Source: Ceratopteris richardii (lineage: Eukaryota > Streptophyta > Polypodiopsida > Polypodiales > Pteridaceae). From it: DNA of 64,000 nucleotides. The position numbers were made by a program, and so were the translations under genes. The notes under the pieces were generated by a model. It searched no databases. It saw only the letters and a list, made by a program, of their open reading frames with translations, and was not told where the DNA came from. The DNA is taken from positions 102,302,661 through 102,366,660 of the forward strand of contig CM035428.1 of the NCBI GenBank assembly GCA_020310875.1. Reading direction: 5' to 3'. Shown here one piece after another: positions 57,388-64,000 of the stretch; within the stretch, counting starts at the first letter, position 1, and each line of letters starts with the position of its first letter.

Positions 57388-57421
<34 letters not shown>

Positions 57422-57990
57422 CATACATACATACACACATACATACATACATACATACATACATACATACATACATACATACATACATACATACATACAT
57501 ACATACACACACACATACATACATAAATACATACATACATACATACATACATACATACATACACACACATACATACATACATACATACATACATACATAC
57601 ATACATACATACATACATACATACATACGTACGTACGTACGTACGTATGTACGTACATACATACATACATACATATGTATGTATGTACATACATACATAC
57701 ATACATACATACATACATACATACATACATACATACTCACATACATACGCACATACACATACATAAATACATACGTACTCACATACATATGCACACACAC
57801 ACACATACATACATACATACATACATACATGCATACATACATACATACATACATACATACATACATACATACATACCTACTTTGCATACATAAATACATA
57901 CTTATATACAGATCTAAATTACATATGTACATACATACATACATATATACATATCTACTTTGCATACATATATACATACATACATACATA
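57336..57990. repeat. (ACAT)n microsatellite, first tract
   Basis: About 650 bp of ACAT repeats. Imperfections include ACAC runs, a CGTA patch at 57628-57656 and an inverted TATG patch at about 57675-57687. The long open frames it produces in both strands are artefacts of the tetranucleotide repeat. Confidence 0.97.
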
Positions 57991-58308
57991 CATGTAAGTA
58001 TGTAATTATGCATCTATACATATATGTGTTACATACATGCACACAATCTTAGAAACTCACAAAAGTTGGTGAGCATACTCAAGATATTAGGACTTCAAAA
58101 CCGCTTCGCTTCGTGGCATCGAAATTTCGATCTGAGCTCATTTTAGCCTTCGAACGCACAATCGTAGTACTTATGTAGACAATTTCATCCTTTTGTGCAA
58201 AATGTATATCAAAGTCTGCCACATGTTTTGCAAAGCTTGATAGGGTAGTTTTGTTCAACTTTTTGAAATACAATCATTTTTTTGCATCACATCATTTAGA
58301 CAATGGCC

Positions 58309-60540
58309 ATGGCAAAAAGCAATGATGTATTCCATATGTTGCTTGTGTGAGGACAATTTGGATGGTACGAATTACTCGTTATGGGCATATGTGATGTCTC
58401 ATGTATTGGTAGCAAAAAGGCTATGGAATATTGTGTAGTATATTGAAAAATGCCATACTACACCTACAAATACAGTCATTGAAGGTGATGTAGTTGGCAT
58501 TGAAGATGATGATCTTCAGATTCCTGTTTGTGTTGCAGTTGCTGCTGCACCTACTGCATAGAAACTTTGATGGGATGGTAGAGATGCTCAGGCATACACA
58601 TTGATAACTTATTCTATTAAACATGCCATTATACCTCGCATTTCCTCGTAGAAGACAACAAAGGATGCTTGGGATACACAAACCACTTTATACGAACCAA
58701 GAAATGAGGCTTGTGTTGCTTACCTCTGGAAACAATTAGAAAGTGAGCATATGAATGAAGGAGACTCTATGGATGTTTTATTGACAAAGATCAAAGATTT
58801 GAAGCAGAAGTTGATTTCTACTGATGAAGTCTTGCTAGATAGTTCACTTGTGTAGACTGTTCTTAATGGTCTTTGAGATTCATATCAGACTTTTGCTTCT
58901 ACTCTTTGATTGACGATGAAAGGAAATCCAAATGCCTTAACATTTGAGGAGTTAATCTTTGTTTTACTGCAGGAAGGTCAATCCAAGTAGAATAGGTCTA
59001 TAATGTGTGTTGCAGATCAAACTTTATTAGCTAGTGAGAAGGACAAAGGTAAATGGAGCTCATCTATTAGTAAGCAGAAACCAGTTAATGCTGCACAATT
59101 GAAGAGGAAGACAAAGCACATATGAAAACAGAAAAGCACAAACAATTTTGTGAATATTGTAAAGAAAATGATCATGTCATAAAGATTCGTCCCAAACTGG
59201 ATACAAAAGAGGCAAAGAAGAAAGAGGCTAGAGTGGTTGTTGCAGAGGCCTCTACACCAAAAACAGAGTTTGCTAATCTTGTGCACAATGAAGAATGGGC
59301 ATTGACTACTATTTCCAGCTATGACCCATCTTCTCATGAGCATTGTATGTATGTAGTAAACTCAAATGTTTGGTAGTTTGATAATGGGGCAACCAAACAT
59401 ATTACCTCACAATGAAGTTTCCTCAATTCACTTGAGCCCGCCCCAACAAGAAATACTATCACATGTGCTAACAACTCCTCGTATCCTGTAATGGGAGTTG
59501 GTAAGATCATTTTGACTATTGCTGATGGTAGTTCTTTCACATTTTCAGGTGCTTCGTTTATGTCAGGGATCAAGAAAAATCTATTATCAGTTTCAACATT
59601 AGCCAAGATTAGCTTGGTTGATAATTTTGTTAATGATAGATGTACATTTCATGATCTATCAAATGGTGATGTTTTTATTGCTTATGACATTTTATGTTAA
59701 TGACAGATGTACATTTCATGATCTATCAAATGGTGATGTTTTTATTGCTTATGAAATTTTATGTTGTGGGCTATATAAGCTCATAGACTATGCAAAATAT
59801 GTCAATGATTCAACATGTGCAACTCAAGTTTCTCAGACTATCTTGGATGCAAAGTTTTGGTATGCATGCTTTGTTCATTTGAATTTTGCTAGTTTGCTAC
59901 ACCTCCAGAAATTTGAACTGGTGTCATCTCCGCCCAAGCTTGAGCCACCTTGCAAACATGTTAGTGATCAAGGTTGTATTTTGGGCAAAATATAGTGTTC
60001 AGATGGTTCATTTTGAGCTACTCAGAAATTATAGCTTGTTCGTAGTGATGTTTGTGGTCCTATGCAAACACCTTCTATCGGGAACTAACTTTACATCATG
60101 ACCTTTATTGATGATTTCTCCATGCATGCATGGGTATGTCCATCAAAATCAAAGTCCAAAGTGTTTATAGTTTTTGGTTATTGTTGAAAATCTGTCAACA
60201 TGTAAAATGGGCACCCTCCAATCTGATCAAGGGGAGGAATACATGTCTTCTGATTTTAATGCATTTCTGGTTGAACGTGGGATAAAACATCAATGTATAG
60301 TGTCGTATACACCTTTGAAAAATGATGTTACTGTAAGAAAGAATAGGTCTCTCATGGAGATGGCGAGGTGTATGGTCAAAAGTTAGGCTTTACCACATAG
60401 CTTCTAGCTTGAGGTTGTTATGTGTGCATATGTACTTAACATTTGTCCCATCAAAGCACCGCAATCGATCACTCCATATGAGTGTTGGCATGTTCGCAAG
60501 CCATTTGTTGCTCATCTATGTGTCTTTGGTTGTTTGGCAT
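58309..60540 (+). pseudogene. Element G gag-pol fragment (duplicate of F)
   Basis: Same order and break points as F: start at 58309, stops in gag, zinc knuckle CEYCKENDHVIKIR (last Cys lost) near 59150, and the protease region at ~59385 with Phe-Asp-Asn-Gly-Ala. The 67-bp duplication recurs at 59641-59766, and integrase ends at Phe-Gly-Cys-Leu-Ala-Tyr before the microsatellite at 60541. It has no LTR or primer site, as expected for a segmental copy that began inside the leader. Several indels differ from F. Confidence 0.88.
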
Positions 60541-60772
60541 ACACACATCCATCCATCCTGCATCCACCCATCCATACATACACACACACACACATACATA
60601 CATACATACATACATACATACATACATACATACATACATACATACATACATACATACATACATACATACATACTCACATATACACACACACACACATACA
60701 TATATACATACATACATACATACATACATACATACATACATACATACATACATACATACATACATACATACA

Positions 60773-60803
<31 letters not shown>

Positions 60804-60960
60804 GCACACACACATACATACATACATACATACATACATACATACATACATACATACATACATACATACCTACTTTGCATACATACATACATACCTATAT
60901 ACATATCTAAATTACATATGTACATACATATGTACATACATACATACATACATACATACA

Positions 60961-60996
<36 letters not shown>

Positions 60997-61130
60997 TACA
61001 TATTTACTTTGCATACATATATAAATACATACATACATGTAAGTATGTAATTATGCATCTATACATATATGCGTTACATACATGCACACATAGATATATA
61101 CATACATACATGCATGCATACATACATACA
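60541..61130. repeat. (ACAT)n microsatellite, second tract
   Basis: About 590 bp, opening with the same ACACACATCCATCCATCCTGC seed as the first tract and closing with the same 100-bp tail (TACTTTGCATACATATATA..GTAAGTATGTAATTATGC) before a short extra run to 61130. Confidence 0.97.
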
Positions 61131-62058
61131 TACACTAATAGTGCACTAATAGCGTATATGAGGAAGGCAGAGGTAGTACATGCTAGTTTCTTTTACATGA
61201 ATTGAGATGCTATCGTAGTTCATGCAAGTTATGGTTATGCTATTATATTCACTATGATTATAACTATGTAGGTTCATGTTGTATAGACCTGTGTCAAGAT
61301 AAGATTTCAATATCTACATGGTAGGATCAACTTGTTCGACAATAGGGAAAAGGTTCATTTTGTAAACATTGCAAGGTTCATTTACGGAAGGTGCAAAATA
61401 ACTTAACCTTTTAAGAGGGAACTATTATAGAAACTCAATAGTAGATGGGGTCTCTAATGGAATGCTAAAGAGGGGATCTACGAATTCAAAGCTACATGAA
61501 ATTATCTGATCTCTATAAAGCATTGTGTATTATAGCGATTAGTCATTCAGAATGACTCTGAACAACGATTAGAGCTAGGAATGGCCACATAGAAGATGAA
61601 AGGTGTAACAATGTGGATTATAGGAAGATTCTTCACATCTTTTTCTAAGAGTTCATCATACTCAATCTCTCTTAAAGTTTTTACATCAAAATGCTTTTTA
61701 GTCACCTTATGGTTTCGACTACAAGGAAAACTTGTTCGATGAAGATATCCATTTGGGCTTACTCTTATGTAATTTGCTAAGGTCAAAATATCTTTGGCAT
61801 TGTTGGATGAGAATCAATGTTTATTTTCTTAAGGAAGAGAATCATATCTATGCCTAGGAATCCTTGTATATTGCAAAAGGACGAATGAAGCTTATTTCTT
61901 TTGTCTATATATAATGTACAAACCAATGTCTATATATAATGTTGATTATGATGTAAGGACGTATCGAATTCGATTTCTCTCCCTTGTTGAGAGAATTGTA
62001 ACTAACTCCTTTTTAAAAAATACGGTTTCTTTCGTTCTCGAAAAACAGAAGCAAGCAT
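61131..62058. other. Unassigned sequence right of the microsatellite
   Basis: The minus frame 61786-61547 (79 aa) has no recognised motif. A 25-bp direct duplication carries CTATATATAATG twice (61905-61916 and 61930-61941), which could act as paired TATA elements for the plus strand. This is speculative. Confidence 0.35.
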
Positions 62059-62361
62059 CTATAGATGAACGGGGATGATCATACATAAAAAAATGTAGTC
62101 GGAATTTGCGCAGGTGGTGGAGATGTTTTCTGTGACGTGTTCTGCTCTTACAATAGAGTTATCCAATTGGGTTAGAGTGGACTTTCGCACTGCTGTCGCG
62201 ATCTCTGACTTTGGTGTATACAGTATGATACAGTTCACCGGCGCGCTATCTACCGTCTCTCTCAACAGACCATTCTCGTTCCAGCCTCCAGGGCTATTTT
62301 TATGCTCGGTCCATAGTGAACCGTGTACCACTTTGAAAATCTTTTTCGATACCCAGCTCAC
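62059..62361 (-). CDS. Unrecognised small ORF (100 aa), opposite a 92-aa plus ORF
   Basis: The minus frame has mixed, soluble-protein-like composition with Trp-Thr-Glu-His-Lys-Asn-Ser-Pro-Gly-Gly-Trp in the middle. The plus strand is also open (62114-62392, 92 aa) in the same place. Neither matches a family I recognise. GC and codon use look more balanced than in the retroelement relics to the left. One of the two could be an exon or a conserved non-coding segment; I cannot choose. Confidence 0.25.
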   Translation of the reverse strand: MSWVSKKIFKVVHGSLWTEHKNSPGGWNENGLLRETVDSAPVNCIILYTPKSEIATAVRKSTLTQLDNSIVRAEHVTENISTTCANSDYIFLCMIIPVHL

Positions 62362-62636
62362 AGGCCATAGATTGCTGAACCCAAAATTCTGAATCTTTTG
62401 GATTCATTTAGAGTTTCATCCTCCAGTTCATCGTTTATGGTATTTCGTTCTATCAGGTTTGTAACAACTGCAATATCCGTTTAGTTATAGATATCATTCA
62501 TCATTCTGTTATGTTCACCGTCGGTGGTGGAAGAACAAGAGATCCGTCTCTGATCCACCTTCTCCTGTTAATAACAGATGAACTGTGGAACTTGATACTT
62601 ATCTGATTTTCTGGATTTATCAAGTGATTGAGCTCC

Positions 62637-62751
62637 ATGGAGGAAGCTTCATCTGCATACCACGATAATTCTGTTAACATACAACGTACTCCTGAACATG
62701 GCCAACGTAAAACTGTCGATGGTGGTATTCTTCTTGTAATCGAAGCAAAAG
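62637..62751 (+). CDS. Possible first exon (start codon to consensus splice donor)
   Basis: An ATG at 62637 opens a frame of 38 codons starting Met-Glu-Glu-Ala-Ser-Ser-Ala-Tyr-His. It runs to AAAAG|GTAGTT at 62751/62752, which fits a plant 5' splice site. A (GA)n tract follows 25 bp on, as is common in introns and untranslated regions. No domain was recognised and no second exon could be tied to it. This is a suggestion only. Confidence 0.2.
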
Positions 62752-62776
62752 GTAGTTTCTTCTGTTCTAAGCATCT

Positions 62777-64000
<1,224 letters not shown>

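Larger units (their letters stand above)
54801..61090 (+). repeat. Tandem duplication of a copia fragment plus microsatellite (F and G)
   Basis: Unit 1 is 54801-58047 (3247 bp) and unit 2 is about 58048-61090. Each holds the leader, gag, protease and part of integrase of a decayed copia copy, followed by an (ACAT)n tract. The junction shares CACAAT with the start of unit 1 (54795-54800 and 58042-58047), which suggests a microhomology-mediated duplication. The units have since diverged by substitutions, indels and tract length. Confidence 0.88.

Noticed and set aside
57207..58013. Long open frames (up to ~250 codons) on both strands made of Tyr-Ile-His-Thr or Met-Tyr-Val-Cys repeats, also at 60409-61205
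   Set aside because: They are translations of the (ACAT)n microsatellite; a 4-bp repeat without stop codons is open in all frames.

Overview
The window looks like repeat-rich, intergenic nuclear DNA from a land plant with a large genome. The evidence is several Ty1/copia LTR retrotransposons primed by initiator tRNA-Met, Ty3/gypsy fragments with Athila/Tat-like tRNA-Asp primer sites, long tetranucleotide microsatellites and a kilobase-scale tandem array. No bacterial-type genes, rRNA operons or intact tRNA genes were seen. The species cannot be fixed from this sequence; a fern, gymnosperm or other large-genome plant would all fit. No host gene is proven. The last 2 kb (about 61.9-64.0 kb) has a less repetitive, more gene-like texture.

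Layout. (1) 704-6640: three direct copies of a ~1.96 kb unit. (2) 6.64-16.8 kb: minus-strand relics of an Athila/Tat-like Ty3/gypsy element (ORF1-like domain, zinc knuckle and protease tail, gag-like ORF, leader, tRNA-Asp primer site, LTR), broken by a 280-bp dispersed repeat and a plus-strand gypsy protease/RT relic. A 5S-rRNA-like relic sits at 16.87 kb. (3) 17.08-23.0 kb: copia element A, with ~1.05 kb LTRs, frameshifts, and the catalytic part of RT deleted. (4) 24.2-61.1 kb: a cluster of one copia family with ~230-bp LTRs. Element B (plus, 33.6-38.7 kb) is almost intact: perfect 5-bp target-site duplication (TSD), LTRs ~98% identical, and one 1,422-codon frame with a single amber codon. 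C (minus), D (minus, mosaic), E (minus) and F/G (plus) are decayed relatives, and part of an older copy is the host of C.

Nesting. C lies in an older copia RNase H. B and D lie in minus-strand gypsy relics. E lies in the LTR of F. F lies in an Athila-like LTR at about 50.65 kb. F and G are tandem copies of a copia fragment, each ending in an (ACAT)n tract of roughly 0.55-0.7 kb.

Most unusual: both Athila-like leader regions (13.5 kb and 49.0-49.6 kb) carry degenerate arrays of about 22-bp period built on a CACGAT core. They sit at the same place beside the primer site, with different unit sequences and lengths. Also notable are E's 5' LTR, which starts at an internal TG yet has a perfect TSD; D, a chimera carrying captured gypsy and repeat DNA; and amber codons clustered at the RT/RNase H junction in three copia copies.
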